Assembly: GCA_021399435.1 (NCBI GenBank)
Contig: JAJTUP010000008.1
Span: 434,001 to 498,000, forward strand
Source: Diaporthe sp. PMI_573
Taxonomy: Eukaryota; Ascomycota; Sordariomycetes; Diaporthales; Diaporthaceae
Reading direction: 5' to 3'
DNA length: 64,000 bases
Shown here in pieces: positions 44,706-56,516 of this stretch. Under the pieces are notes generated by a model. That model had not been told where the DNA came from. It worked only from the letters and a program-made list of their open reading frames with translations, and did no database searches. Within the stretch, counting starts at the first letter, position 1. Every line of letters begins with the position of its first letter. The position numbers were made by a program, and so were the translations under genes.

Positions 44706-45614
44706 GTTTTCGGCTGTGGCTACAGCAAGCAGCCCCCTCTGGTTGAAGCTGCTTGAGTCGTCGATGCGGGATGTCTTATTTGGTGTCTGGCCCACAGCAA
44801 CAGCTTGAGCAACGATCTCAACAGTATCCAAACTCGTACTCCAAGCTATCTCTGCTTTCGAGGGAAAGGAGAGCTCAAAACGTCCCCCGATTGGCTTCCT
44901 CGTTCGCAACAAACGGGGATGAATATGATGCTTCGTTGTCTGAGAGCAACGAGTGTGTTGTAAGGCAGGAAAAAATTGATGTGTAACTGTTCCTGATGGC
45001 AAACCGATGGAGCTTACCAACCCGGATGCCGCGTGGGCAGTGAGCTCGGCAGGTGAAAGGCGGGCGTGAATTCTGCAGCGGATCCATGCCTAAGCTCACC
45101 CCGGTGTAGCGCCACCACACCTCACAACAGCCCTACGTACCTGATCTACTACTGTAGGCTTTGTAGGTACCCAGCTGAGACAAGAATTCTGGACAATTTA
45201 ACGGCACTCCCAGGCTTGCAGTCTCTCGGGATTGCCATCTCTCACTTACTTCGCAATAAGATCGATTTTTCCTACTCTCAAGGCTGTGGCCTGTTTGGCT
45301 GATAAGTCCCAAACTCGGACACGAGATGTTGGCTGGTACTTCTCGCATCGACAGCAGGCTACCTTCCATCCTCTGACAATGAGAATGAATGGGCGCCACA
45401 GTAATTCAAGTAGAGGTTTGCCGTGACCTCATGACAGACCACTCTTAAAATTATCAATACTCTCACAATGATTTCTCTGGCATTTCTAATTAAATTTTAT
45501 TTAGTGCCAAGTCCGTCGGGACAGAGGACCGTTGGTCCTCACTCTATTAATGCTTCCTCCGTCTATGACACTCTGAGCTCAAAGTAGAGCGCGATCCATA
45601 TCATTCGAATCTTC
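44706..45614. other. Upstream region of CTR86
   Basis: 909 bp, probably the CTR86 promoter, leader and possibly a further 5' exon, plus the 3' flank of the next gene. A possible small exon starts with an ATG near 45088 and has a GTAAGC donor, but I could not join it in frame. Confidence 0.4.
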
Positions 45615-46490
45615 TCACAAAGAAGGCACAGTGAACTTGCCGCTCTCCACATCTTTCTGGGCCTGAATCGACAGGTTGACGATCTCGGTGACCATGTGCT
45701 GCCTCTCCGCCTCAAGGAAGTCGTCATCGGCCGCATCACCATACCAGACGGTCGAGTAGATCTCAATGCCGTGCTCGCCCGCCTCCCCGACGACATCACG
45801 CACCGAGATGTGCAGCACCCCGAACAGGCTGCCGTCCTGGAGGTCCTTGCTGCCGGCGGCCTGGAAGGGGAACTCGGGCAGGAGCCGCAGGAATGGGAAC
45901 TGTACCCTGTTCGGCGGGGTGGTGTAGTCCGGGATCGTGAAGAGGGTCGTCACTCCGCCCCATCCCTCCAGGATCTCAGAGGCAAGGGCGCCGGGGCCCG
46001 TGGTGACGGTGCGCTTGAAGTAGTGCTCCCCGTTTGCGTCGTTGTTGGCCTCATCGGCTAGGGGTGACTGGGACCACGCGGCGAACGCCAGGGCCGTCAG
46101 GTTCGGCAGGAAGGCGGTTCCCCTGGCGTCGGCTGGGATCCAGCTGTCCGGGGTCGAGTCCTGGATCACATCCTGCCAGAAGGCATCGGCTGATTTGATG
46201 TCCGGCGCCAGGAGCTCCAGGAAGCCGTCGGCGTCGTACTCGGCCTTGAGGCGCCTGTTCTCTTCCCTCAGCTGGGCCAGGTCGTCTGACGTTGCGGGGT
46301 CGAGCCCCATGCGGGTCTTGAGGAGCTCGTTGGCGGTCTTCAGGCCACTGATCTCGTAGGTAGCCTGCGGGGCCGCATCTCTCGGGCCTGAGTGCTCGAA
46401 GACGTATCCCTCGATGGTCTCGGTTATGACCTGCTGCGCTGTCGCGCTGGCGGCGAGGAGGGTGGCGGGGATAAGGGTCTTGAGCTGCAT
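45615..46490 (-). CDS. Secreted protein of unknown function
   Basis: I do not recognise the family. Single exon, 291 residues. Residues 1-18 are a clear signal peptide (MQLKTLIPATLLAASATA, then QQ). No membrane segment follows. The mature protein is mostly polar and acidic, with blocks such as YVFEHSGPRDAAPQATYEISGLKTANELLKTRM, a predicted helical stretch LAQLREENRRLKAEYDADGF, GWGGVTTLFTIPDY, and VLHISVRDVVGEAGEHGIEIYSTVWYGDAADDD. There is no Cys in the mature chain, so no disulfides. One N-glycosylation sequon is visible (NLT) and another near the end (NLS). Flanks of about 0.9 kb on each side separate it from housekeeping genes. It could be an extracellular enzyme or an effector-like protein, and I have no evidence for either. 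Confidence 0.8.
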   Translation of the reverse strand: MQLKTLIPATLLAASATAQQVITETIEGYVFEHSGPRDAAPQATYEISGLKTANELLKTRMGLDPATSDDLAQLREENRRLKAEYDADGFLELLAPDIKSADAFWQDVIQDSTPDSWIPADARGTAFLPNLTALAFAAWSQSPLADEANNDANGEHYFKRTVTTGPGALASEILEGWGGVTTLFTIPDYTTPPNRVQFPFLRLLPEFPFQAAGSKDLQDGSLFGVLHISVRDVVGEAGEHGIEIYSTVWYGDAADDDFLEAERQHMVTEIVNLSIQAQKDVESGKFTVPSL

Positions 46491-47434
46491 TGTCGACCGG
46501 TTGGGGATGAACAGAGACGAAGGTGATTGTGGGTGAAGATGATGGCGCCAACTTCCATGTTGCTTGATGGTCTCGCCATGGTCTTATATACCTGCTCCGG
46601 ACGGTCGTAGATTCTTATGGGGCAAGCGAATCATTCTTACGGCCCTCGTCATGGCCCAGGATCGCCAAGGTAGTCACTTCGTATTGTAACCAACCTCGGT
46701 CACTGCGGAGCTGTTCAGTGTTGGTTGTCAACAATCACACCTCTTGTCCCCTGTTGGTAAGACTTGATGATGCCATTGTTCCTTAAGTCCCAAGCATCCT
46801 AGCGCACCAAGGCAGTGTTCCTGGTGTTGGTCGGTCATCAGCGAATCAGCGTGCTTGTCAGCGCGACTGTGCCTCCTGCAGGCCTCACAGGATTCACTCT
46901 GCTGTGTAGGGGAGTCCGTAGGATAAATGCAAGATCAGTGGCGTGTAAACGCACAACGTAATCGGAAAAGGGAAAGGATCGAGCCCCCCTGCCAGGTACG
47001 GGTCAGCCTCGGTGCCGAAGTCCAGAATCGTTCAGGTTCGTCTGCCCCCTGGCAGGCTGCCCAGTACCTGGATCCTACCGTCTTGGCAGGTGAGCCGCCT
47101 CTAGCTGCTCGACTCCAAGTTGAAATTAAGATCTAGGATGAGGCAGCTCCTCGAACCTCAATGCTAGAACGGTGGTGATGCGGCCTTCTCCCGTGGCTAA
47201 CACGTGGGCGGCTGACTGGCGTTGTGAGACTCGGTGGAACTGGTGGAACAGAGATCTATCCGTCTTGGTAGATACAAGTAGTCTTGATATTGTTAATGCC
47301 TCACGCCGAGGGGGTCAAGTTAGAGCAAAAGTGTAAAGCTCTCAACCCCTCCATTAATTTTGGAGGGGCATCTTCAACAGCACGCTGCCCGACCTTTCCC
47401 AGTGCTGGCCCCGTCCGCTTTCCTCGCTTTCACG
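46491..47434. promoter_or_regulatory. Divergent region between the secreted orphan and MEU1
   Basis: 944 bp between two starts facing apart. It holds both promoters. A TTAATTTTGG stretch near 47352 could serve as a TATA-like element for MEU1. No gene recognised. Confidence 0.45.
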
Positions 47435-48542
47435 ATGACCACGAACCTTCCAGACAAGTATGACCGTAAGAAGCTTTTCTCATGCTCCCATTCAAAGTGA
47501 GACTCCATAGAATGCACCGCTAACTGATCTCCCTCCCCCGCAGGACCGGTCCACATCGCCGTGATAGGCGGCACCGGCCTCTCCAAGATCGATGGCTACG
47601 TGCCCGTCGCCCAAGTCAACCCCCTGACGCCATGGGGCTACGCCTCGGCCCCGATCCAGATCCTCGAGCACAACGGCGTGCCCATCGCCTTCCTGTCGCG
47701 GCACGGCGCCCACCACGAGCTCGCGCCCCATGAGGTCCCCTCGCGCGCCAACATCGCCGCCCTGAGGCACGTCGGCGTGCGCAGCGTCATCGCCTTCAGC
47801 GCCGTTGGCTCCCTCCAGGAGCACATCAAGCCCATGGACTTTGTTGTTCCCGACCAGGTCATCGACCGCACAAAAGGCGTCAGGCCCTTCACCTTCTTCG
47901 AGAAGGGCCTCGTCGGCCACGTCGGCTTCGCCGACCCCTTCGACGCCAAGCTGGCCGCCGTGGTCAAGGCCTGCGCCGGCGCCATGCAGGGCGAGGGCTC
48001 GACTCTGCACGACGGCGGCACCATCATATGCATGGGTGAGTAGCTGCAGGAACCCTACCCTGGTGTCGAAGGATTTTGCCCAGCCATCGTGTGCTCAGTG
48101 TTACTAATTGCCTACCTACCAACCAACAGAGGGCCCTCAGTTCTCCACCCGCGCCGAGTCCAACATGTACCGCTCCTGGGGCGGCAGCGTGATCAACATG
48201 TCCGCCCTGCCCGAGGCCAAGCTGGCTCGCGAGGCCGAGCTGGCCTACCAGATGATCTGCATGGCGACCGACTACGACTGCTGGCGCAGCGCCGCGGGCG
48301 GGGAAGACGTCGACGTCGCCATGGTCATGGGCTACATGAGCGCCAACAGCGTCAACGCCAAGCGCCTCGTCGGCGCCGCCCTCGACGAGCTGTCCAAGCA
48401 CGACAACGGCGACCTCGTCCTCGCCAAGCACTGGGAGGGCGCCAGCTCCGGGGCCGTCAAGTTCATGACCAAGCCCGAGGGGAGGGACCCCGAGGCCATG
48501 AAGAGGGTCGAGTACCTCTTCCCCGGGTTCTGGGAGAGCTGA
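47435..48542 (+). CDS. MEU1: S-methyl-5'-thioadenosine phosphorylase
   Basis: Purine phosphorylase of the methionine salvage pathway. It splits methylthioadenosine, a by-product of polyamine synthesis, into adenine and methylthioribose 1-phosphate. Exons 47435-47465, 47544-48035 and 48130-48542 give 311 residues. The phosphate-binding GGTGLS is in VHIAVIGGTGLSKI. Then come FLSRHGAHHELAPHEVPSRANIAAL, AVGSLQEHIKPMDFVVPDQVIDRTKG, and the substrate-site block MEGPQFSTRAESNMYRSWG, rebuilt across the second intron. VINMSALPEAKLAREAELAY and DYDCWR follow. The eukaryotic MTAP pattern and length fit well, and purine nucleoside phosphorylase proper is excluded by these blocks. It probably acts in cytosol and nucleus. 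Confidence 0.96.
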
Positions 48543-48958
48543 GGTGTCGGGGCGCAAATGGAAAAGGGGGAGAGGGTCCGGCAGTGACGCTGCGGCTCTC
48601 GTACATAGCTTGCTCGGAGCCGGAAATATGTCTCGCCTGCGATGGAAACGCTTGGTTTGCACATAGAGAGAAGTAAGCGCAGGAAGATAGACTATAGATT
48701 TTTTGAGATGTGTCTCGACCGTGAATGCAACCATGTAACGAGGCATAAGACCATGTCATATGTGGAGCACAAGACTGAGCGCAATGAACATTGCTCTACA
48801 AATTATTTGCTATGCATGGTATCCTACATTGTGTCCCTAGAATAGACACCATATCAGTGCTTCTCCAATGCCTTTGCGCCATTTAGGTAAACGCCCAAAA
48901 CACCAACGGCCCAGCAAATCTCTGATAAAATAATATTGAATATCCATCTCCCTATCTC
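48543..48958. other. Convergent 3' region between MEU1 and MED13
   Basis: 416 bp between two converging stops, AT-richer toward the right. It should carry both 3' ends. Nothing else seen. Confidence 0.5.
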
Positions 48959-51900
48959 TCACATCAATTGGTACAGCGCTTGTACGCCTTTCTCGGCCGT
49001 GGCCACATGCCATGGTCTCACATCACCTTCCTCGTCGGTCACAGACCTGGCCCTTGCAATGGTACATAGTCCCCGGAAGTAAGTCAACATCTCTCTAAGA
49101 AGCAGCTCATGCATCCGTGGGTTGCCCTCGCTGTGGACCACGTTGACTTCGAGTACGGCGGGTGGGTCTTCTGTGTTTGAGCCTCCCCGCTTGATCAGGT
49201 AACCGCTGATGAGAGCTGGATTGGGGTCAACCAGGGAGTGTGAGACGTTGAGCCGGTGTGAGGCTATTGCCGCCCAGATTGTGTCGGTCACGTCCACAAG
49301 GCTTGCATCAGTATCGGCCTCGGACGTGTTCGCGTCTGCACCTGGTGTGGTGGCGTTCTGCGAGGACGTCGGCCCGCCTTTTGGTGTTGTCGGGTTTCCA
49401 ACCTGCTCTGGGGAGACAATCGCCGACTGGGGCGTGGACACTGGTGTCGAGTAGAATGCGGATTGTGCAGTAATGGGTATCTTCGATACTGCTGGCATCA
49501 GTTGCAGTGACGGGTTGGTGTCTACTGCCAAGAGAGTGAGGGTGACAGAGGCCTTGGTCTCCGTCTGTGCCAGCGTGATCCAATCACTGACCTCCTGTTG
49601 GTCCATTGGCCCAACTTTGGTGACAATTATGCGCCAGTGCACTTTCCAGACAGATATCAGGTCAAACGTCGTTGTCCAGATTTCATGGGCCACATCGGTG
49701 AAGCCTTTCGAAAGTGGCTTGCCTCTTCTTCCTAGGCAGTACGACGCAGTCATTTGCTTGGAGCCACGGTTGTCCGACCAAGCAGCTGTGATCCATCTCT
49801 CATCAACACTCTGTGCGTAGGCAATGTGCATTGCTGAGTTCTCCTGCAGTATGTTCGCTGAGGGCGGATTCCTGATCTGGAAGTCGATGCCGCGGGTTAT
49901 GGGTTGCTCTAGAACAATAGCTGGTGCGGGCATCGGTCCTCCGAACAGTGTGCAACGGTCATAAGTCTCGAGACACAATCGTATGTGTTCAAACGGCTGA
50001 AGCACAACGAGCGAAGTCGATGTGGCGATGAAGTCTAGAGAGACAAGCTGGAGCACCAGCTCGTTCTGTGCCGGCTTCTTCCTCTCCGCCAACGCTCGTT
50101 TGTAAATATCAAAGAGCCTCTTGAAAGCCGCGCAGGCGTCAACGATCGTCTGAGGGTTGTCAGGTGTGTAAACAAAATAGATGACGAAATTCTTGGATAC
50201 GGCTGTTGAGTTGAAGATAGCCACTGCAAGTTTGGCCATGTCCTCGACCAAGGGTGATCTGAACTGAGACCCTGGAGATGAGACTGGGGCGTTGTTCGAC
50301 CTGTCGACTTCGTACGAGACTAGTCCGTTCTGCACGTTCGCCGATGACGGCATCCGTTCGAAATCACCCAACTTCAGGGATTCGTAAACATTGTGAAGAC
50401 GCTCTAGTAAGATGCCAGCGAAGTCGGCTACACCATCTAGACCAGGAAAGACGCAGACGGCATGCACGTTCTTGGAACCTTGCGATGGCCCGAGCCCGAG
50501 CGTCTCCCAGAATCTAACTGCAGACGGCAACACAGACAATCTGGACTCTTGCCTGCGCAGTTCGAGGTGCGGCGGAGGGATCTGGACGAGACTGGGCCGT
50601 TGTTCTGGCCCACCCGCTGGGCGTGGCTGTATGCGGCTAGGGGCCGCGAGGAATGGAACGTCTTGTATTTCCAGCAACTGACGGAGCTGGCAGACTGTCG
50701 CAGTCTGCAAATTCGGGGGCAGTATGGCCTGCAGTGTCCGCAATGAATTCTGTGTACCATGGACAATTTCTCGCTGCAGGTCGGTCGAATGCAGACCAGC
50801 ATGTGCAGAGTCTGGCAGAGGAATCTTCAGGCAACCAGAGACGGCCTGTTCTGTCAGTATCTGGGCGACCATAATGAATTCGTCATCGTTAGAAATCGGT
50901 CGTTGAGAGACCGGCTCTGCGTCGGCGAAATAACGCGAGATAGAAGTCTCAGAGTGGTCGTTGATCGACAACTTGGACAATTCCGTACTGCTCAGCGACT
51001 GAGCATCATCCATGAAGTCGATGTCTCGTATCGACGGGGCAAGTGATTCGTTGTCATCACCAAGCCGCCGCCGACGTACACTCAACTTAGTGGGAGATGA
51101 TGGCTCATCGGAGAAGTCACTTGCATCGTCTTGATCTGAGACTAGACTAACCTCATCGGCGTCGGAAGTCGAGTCCTCATACTTGATAGAATCAAGCTGC
51201 AAGCTGTTTTCTAGTGCTCCTGTGCCATCCAGAGCTCGACTGCCCACATTCGCTGGCACGTCTTTCAGTGTAGCTCTTGACTTACCATGCCGCCGCAGGT
51301 AGTCGGTCGTTGGAGGTGAGCCAGAACTCTTGGGTATGTTCTCTTCGTTCTCCCACTGGAAGTCGAATCTGCCACTGTGCTCGTACTTCTTGTTCACCAT
51401 GGACAAAGAGGGATCAAACTGAAGCTTGTCGTAGACACTCCCTCGACGAAGCGGTAGATTGACGGAATTCGCGTTGGTTCGAAAACCACCTGCAATGGAT
51501 GCCTTCAGCCTCTTGTAGACGGCTGTGGGATCAAAAGGGCTGGGCTGCCTTTTGACCCCGTTTGATGGCCGTACCTTGGTACTATCGCGTGAGCGGTTTT
51601 CGCCGATGATGCTTCTTGCGTGCTTCAGTTCTGGTTTGGCGAAGACGGGAGGAGCCGGCAGATCGTTGGTCTTGGGCGTCCCAAGTTCTGGAGGCTTTTG
51701 AGGGGTGGGTACTGCGAATTGGTCGGCCGAGTTCAAGTTTGGTAGTCCACTGTTCAATTCGGAAAGATCAGGGACGCTGACATCCATCGAGCCAGGATTC
51801 TCGTCGTCGAAAAAGTTGAAGTCTGCATCCGTGATATCGTTGTCAACGAAAACGTCGTTGTTAAGTTCCCAATTTTCGCCTTGGATGAAGGATTGATCTC

Positions 51901-53568
51901 GCTTTGTATCAGAACCGTCCCATCCTTCGCCAAAAGCATCACCTAGACCTCCTGACGCTGTTATTGTCGTGTCAATGTCAACGAGTGCCACTGATGGTGC
52001 TGGATTTCCGGGGCTGGATGTGGTTCCGTCTATGGACGGGGTGACACCTGCCACAGTCTGCACGCCATCAGGTGGCGTAGGATACATTGCACCGCCGGCG
52101 GCCCCGTTGTTGCTAGCTCGGCGCATATCAAACGGTGATGATCCGTTATTCTGCTGCAGTTGGCGAGGATTAGCTTCGCTGGTGTCTTTCGTTGCCGCCG
52201 CTTCTCTTTCATTCTTTTTCTTAGCCAATAGCTCTTCCCGGTCACTGCTCCCTATGAACCAATTCTTGGCATGATTCAAGGCATCGAAGCCATCTCTGAG
52301 ACTGATCCCGCTGGGATCGACATTGCAATTCATCGCCAGAGGGCTCCTCGTCCTTTTTCGGAAACAAAGCACTGCTGGCCACAGTATGTGTGTTTGAGAA
52401 CTCAACACGGGAGTGCGCTTGCCGTCTGACCTGGACTCAACTGGCTTCCGTCGCAGGTACTGGATGCTCAACCAAGAAGACCTGCTTAATATAGCGGTCG
52501 AGATGCCTCGCATTTCAAGCAGCTTGCAGCACGTAGCGCGCCACTGGCCGGACCTCGCATCCGCATCAGGTCTAAAACGTGTGATTTGTGTCTCGGGGGA
52601 TTGAGCCGCACTGCCATCGACCGAGCTGCTGTCACCCTCGGTCAGTCCCTGGAATGTGCCAAATACTCCGAACGGCGCAGCGAGAACTGTAGAGCCAGCT
52701 GGCGGTAAAGACGAGTTCAAGCCATCTGCGCCGGCATGCAGCCCTTGTGAGAAAGACAGCGAGACGCCGAGGAAGAGCGAGCCTGTTGTAGTCAGATGTA
52801 CCCTAAGGGACGCTATTATTGGAGCAGCCGCAAGCTCCGAAGACTCTGAATCTGTCGAATTGGATGGTAGGATGAATGACCTCGAGTCCAGCGGGATCGC
52901 ACCGGTTCTGGCACAGAACCGTTGTGAAATACTGGTCAAGACTGCCGCGGTGAAGAACTCATATATGTCTTTTGCCGGTATAGATCCGTAGCCTTTCGAG
53001 TCCACCGAGAAACCAACATTCGTTTTGGTCTCTGACTCCACAGGGAAACCTGTCGTGGTCATCGCGCCTCCTGAGGCTTGTGCGCCGCGTAGCGCATTGT
53101 CGAGCGCGGACCCGCTGGGCGACGACGAAGACACGGGGGTGTTGAGTGTATTGGGGGTGACATTTCGATTCTTGAGCAAGCTGATTGGCTCGAGACCGCC
53201 GTCTTCTGCCATCACAAGCTTGTAGCCGCACACTTCGAGATTCGTGTCGAGGGACGGCTGGGCCGGAAGCCCTATGGTGGACCCATCGACCGCAGTGAGT
53301 GAGAAACACCATATTGCTCGCCGAATCGCGTCGGCATAGACCAAGTGTCCCCAATTCCTGAGCGTGGATTCGACGTCGGAAGCGGAGAAGGTATAGGAGG
53401 ATGCGTGTGTGATCACAGGCTCGTAGATCTTGAAAGCGACGGAGGCGACGTTGTTCTGGGCGAGAAGAGCACACAGATGTCAGCGCAGGCCCGCGCAAAT
53501 GATGGGAAGAGTCAGCAGGGGCAACTCACGATCAATAATGTATTAGTATCATATTCCCCAGGGTCCAT
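48959..53568 (-). CDS. SSN2: Mediator subunit 13 (Ssn2/Srb9), CDK8 module
   Basis: Largest subunit of the Mediator kinase module, which links CDK8-cyclin C to core Mediator and mostly represses transcription. Exons 53530-53568 and 48959-53455 give 1,511 residues. The first exon encodes MDPGEYDTNTLLI, and the splice continues NNVASVAFKIYEP, the Med13 N-terminal domain (SDVESTLRNWGHLVYADAIRRAIWCFSL). The middle is long and disordered with acidic patches (DVFVDNDITDADFNFFDDENPGSMDVS). The C-terminal domain, from about residue 1,050 on, contains VCVFPGLDGVADFAGILLERLHNVYESLKLG, FVIYFVYTPDNPQTIVDACAAFKRLF, VWKVHWRIIVTKVGPMDQQE, and the end EGDVRPWHVATAEKGVQALYQLM. Length and layout match Pezizomycotina Med13. 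Confidence 0.93.
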
Positions 53569-54405
53569 TTCGTAGTATCGAGTCCCTCACAGGGGGGAGA
53601 CAGCCTCCATTCATGGGGCACGTGGAAATCGGCCGTCCTCCCAAGCGAGTGTCACATCCGGGGTCTCGTGGAAAGCCCGGCGCTGTTTTTGAGGATTCGA
53701 CGTCCCATGCGACAATGGCTCATGGATCTGGGCTGGTCTGGTCTGTTGAAAGCCCTCAGAGGGCCACAGTCCATCCCAGTTGAACCAGATGCGGATATCG
53801 TGAGACACGCGTGATGGGCAGGCGTTACTAGGCAGTTGGTTCCCAACGACTAGAACAGCAGGCCAACCGCGGGGGTTTCCGACTTTATGCTGTGCAGTTC
53901 GAAACCTGGGTATAGCGGCTCGAGCTAGGGATGCACGGTCTGGACAGGCAATCAATCGTACCGTTCGGGGAAGCTTCCGGTCGGGGCCACGGGTACGGCT
54001 GGGCAGGTCGGACTAGAAGAGGCTGTCCGTTGATGTCTGGACATCGATCGCCGCGGCTCTCTTAGAGTTCGGGCTGGTATCGTGCTGCGCTGAGCCCTGG
54101 GGGACGGGACGTAGCTCGTGCTCCTTGGCCCGCCTGCACCTGCAACAGGGGTCCTTCCTTACTGTCCCAAGTGTGGGGCCAGGGCCACCTGGGGCTCTAG
54201 ACCGGGTAGTGTGGGAGTCCAGTTTTTGGTGGGTCTGGCGAAGATCGATAAGGCCAAAAAGTACCCGATAAGAATTACTTTCTGAGCCCGCTCTACAAGC
54301 GATTTTCCGCCTTCTTTCAAACGAGTCTCGCCACGCTTTCTCTGCGCCAACTCCTGCCCATTCGCGATTGTGCGTCTCTCTTTCGACCCACGGTCGTGAG
54401 GAAGC
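53569..54405. promoter_or_regulatory. Divergent promoter between MED13 and ENP2
   Basis: 837 bp between divergent starts, containing both promoters. No coding content or specific site recognised. Confidence 0.5.
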
Positions 54406-56334
54406 ATGAAGGTCACCACGCCTGGCCTTGTGCCAGTATACACAGTCTCCGGCGCATCCACAGGCAGGCCGCTGCCAGATTGGCTTGCCCGCAGAAGGAA
54501 GAGAAGTCTGAAATATGACCCCGAATATTCAAACCGAGTCGAACTGCTCCAGGACTTCGAATTCGAAGAGGCCAGTGTCTGCGTGAGGGTCTCTGAAGAT
54601 GGACAGTGGATCATGAGCACCGGCACATACAAGCCACAGATACACACCCACGATCTCAGCCAGCTCTCCCTCAGTTGGGACAGACACACCTCGAGCCTCA
54701 ACCAATCTTTCGTCCTCCTCAGCCAAGATGCCACCAAGTCGCTCCACCTCCAGTCCGACCGCAACCTTGAGTTCCATACCTTGGCTGGATGTCATCACGC
54801 ATTACGATTGCCGCGGTACGGCCGAGATCTTGTTTACGACCGCAACTCGTCCGAAGCCCTCGTCGCAGCTACAGGACTGGGAGCAAATGGGACGGGAGAG
54901 GTCTTCCGCATGAATCTTGTCGAAGGCAGGTTCATGAAGTCTTACGAGATTGATGTCGGAGGTGACGACGGAATCGAGGCCGGTTTGCAGGGCAGTGCTG
55001 AGGCTGGTTGCGTCAGTTCCGCTGCCATCGCCGAAAATACCCACAACCTGTTGGCCTTCGGTACGTCCAAGGGCTCAGTGGAAATGATCGACCCACGTGT
55101 CAGATCAAAAGTGGCTGTTCTGGAAGGTTTGGAGGGACAAGTGACGGCCTTGGATTTCAGCCCTTATTCTGGGCTTTCTCTGGCGATAGGCACGAGCCAG
55201 GGTATCTGCTCCGTTTTCGACCTGCGAAGACCGGTTCCTCTGCTCCGAAAAGACCAAGGCTTCGGCTATGCTATCCAAAACATCCTCCATCTCAAAACTG
55301 CATCCCAGGAGAGGAAGATATTGACCTCGGATAAGAAAATCATCAAAATTTGGGACGAGACGAGTGGCGAGGCCTGGACACACATAGAGCCCACAACCGA
55401 CCTCAACTTCGTCCAGTGGGTCAAGGACACAGGCACACTCGTGACTGCCAACGAGGGAAAGCAGCAGCACGTGTTCCATATTCCATCCCTTGGTTCAGCA
55501 CCCAAGTGGTGTGGATTCCTCGACAATATGGTGGAAGAAATGACCGAGGAAGCCCGCACGGAGACATACGACAACTACAAGTTCTTGACCCTGCCAGAGT
55601 TGAAGGCACTGAGCCTGGATCACCTCATTGGGACCCCCACGCTCCGCCCGTACATGCACGGTTACTTTGTCGACACGAAACTCTACGAGCAAGCGCACCT
55701 GGTCGCAAACCCGTTCGTGCTCGAGGAGGAACGCCAGAAGAAGATCCAACAGAAGGTGGAGAAGGAGCGTGCGAGCAGGATTCGGGGTACCAAGAAGGTC
55801 AAGGTCAACCAGAAACTTGCAGACAAGATCCTCGCTCGGCAGGAGAAGAGAGAAACTGTGGATACCAACGCCGGCGTGCTCGGGGACGAGCGTTTCGGCA
55901 AGCTCTTCGACGACGAAGATTTCGTTGTCGATGAGACGAGCAGGGAGTTCAAGATGCTCAACCCCAGCACAACGGCCGACGCGCAGGCAGGCGCAAACGT
56001 TGCTCGAAGACAACGTGTCGATTCCGAAGAAGTCTCCGATCAGGAGTCTGTCAGTGAAGATGATGGTGAGCCGATTCGAAATGGATCGCAAGGTGTCTCC
56101 ATGCGAGTCTCGTCATCCGGCCAGGCAGGAAGAAATAAGGATATTGCTCTCGGCTCACGCGTGCAGAAGAATGGCCGCGTGGGCAAGATTTCACGGGGCG
56201 ATGCAGTGGGCGAAAGGTCAGTTACTTTCGTGCCAGAATCCAATAAGAAGCAGAAGCCCGAACAGCCTGCCTCGGACAACAAACGTTCAGCACAAAGACG
56301 GAGTGCCAGCACGAACACCTTCAGAAAACTATAA
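54406..56334 (+). CDS. ENP2: Enp2/NOL10 nucleolar ribosome biogenesis protein
   Basis: WD40 protein of the SSU processome, needed for early cleavages of pre-18S rRNA. Single exon, 642 residues. It opens with the family block MKVTTPGLVPVYTVSG..LPDWLARRRKRSLKYDPEYSNRVELLQDFEFEEAS. A beta-propeller follows (about 55-370), including LLAFGTSKGSVEMIDPRVRSKVAVLEG, ALDFSPYSGLSLAIGTSQGICSVFDLR, and LTSDKKIIKIWD. The linker has KWCGFLDNMVEEMTEE and GTPTLRPYMHGYFVDTKLYEQA. The NUC153 motif near residue 500 reads GDERFGKLFDDEDFVVDETSREFKMLNP. The tail is basic. It is functionally grouped with BFR2 at the other end of the window. Confidence 0.96.
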   Translation: MKVTTPGLVPVYTVSGASTGRPLPDWLARRRKRSLKYDPEYSNRVELLQDFEFEEASVCVRVSEDGQWIMSTGTYKPQIHTHDLSQLSLSWDRHTSSLNQSFVLLSQDATKSLHLQSDRNLEFHTLAGCHHALRLPRYGRDLVYDRNSSEALVAATGLGANGTGEVFRMNLVEGRFMKSYEIDVGGDDGIEAGLQGSAEAGCVSSAAIAENTHNLLAFGTSKGSVEMIDPRVRSKVAVLEGLEGQVTALDFSPYSGLSLAIGTSQGICSVFDLRRPVPLLRKDQGFGYAIQNILHLKTASQERKILTSDKKIIKIWDETSGEAWTHIEPTTDLNFVQWVKDTGTLVTANEGKQQHVFHIPSLGSAPKWCGFLDNMVEEMTEEARTETYDNYKFLTLPELKALSLDHLIGTPTLRPYMHGYFVDTKLYEQAHLVANPFVLEEERQKKIQQKVEKERASRIRGTKKVKVNQKLADKILARQEKRETVDTNAGVLGDERFGKLFDDEDFVVDETSREFKMLNPSTTADAQAGANVARRQRVDSEEVSDQESVSEDDGEPIRNGSQGVSMRVSSSGQAGRNKDIALGSRVQKNGRVGKISRGDAVGERSVTFVPESNKKQKPEQPASDNKRSAQRRSASTNTFRKL

Positions 56335-56516
56335 TACATCTGCCTCATACCTATATTATCCGGCTCAATTACACCCCTGAACACCATACCGCCCTGGGCG
56401 GTTGAAGGCCAATTCATGAACCCGTTCCGAGCAACCTCACGCTTCCATCAGACTCCCGGCCAAGCAAAATGTTGCATTCAAGTACCAGCCCGCTTCCCAT
56501 CCACTTGTGACCCCCC

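Noticed and set aside
44875..45120. Possible first exon of CTR86 starting near 45088
   Set aside because: It has a good GTAAGC donor but I could find no acceptor that joins it in phase to the conserved frame, so it was not used.
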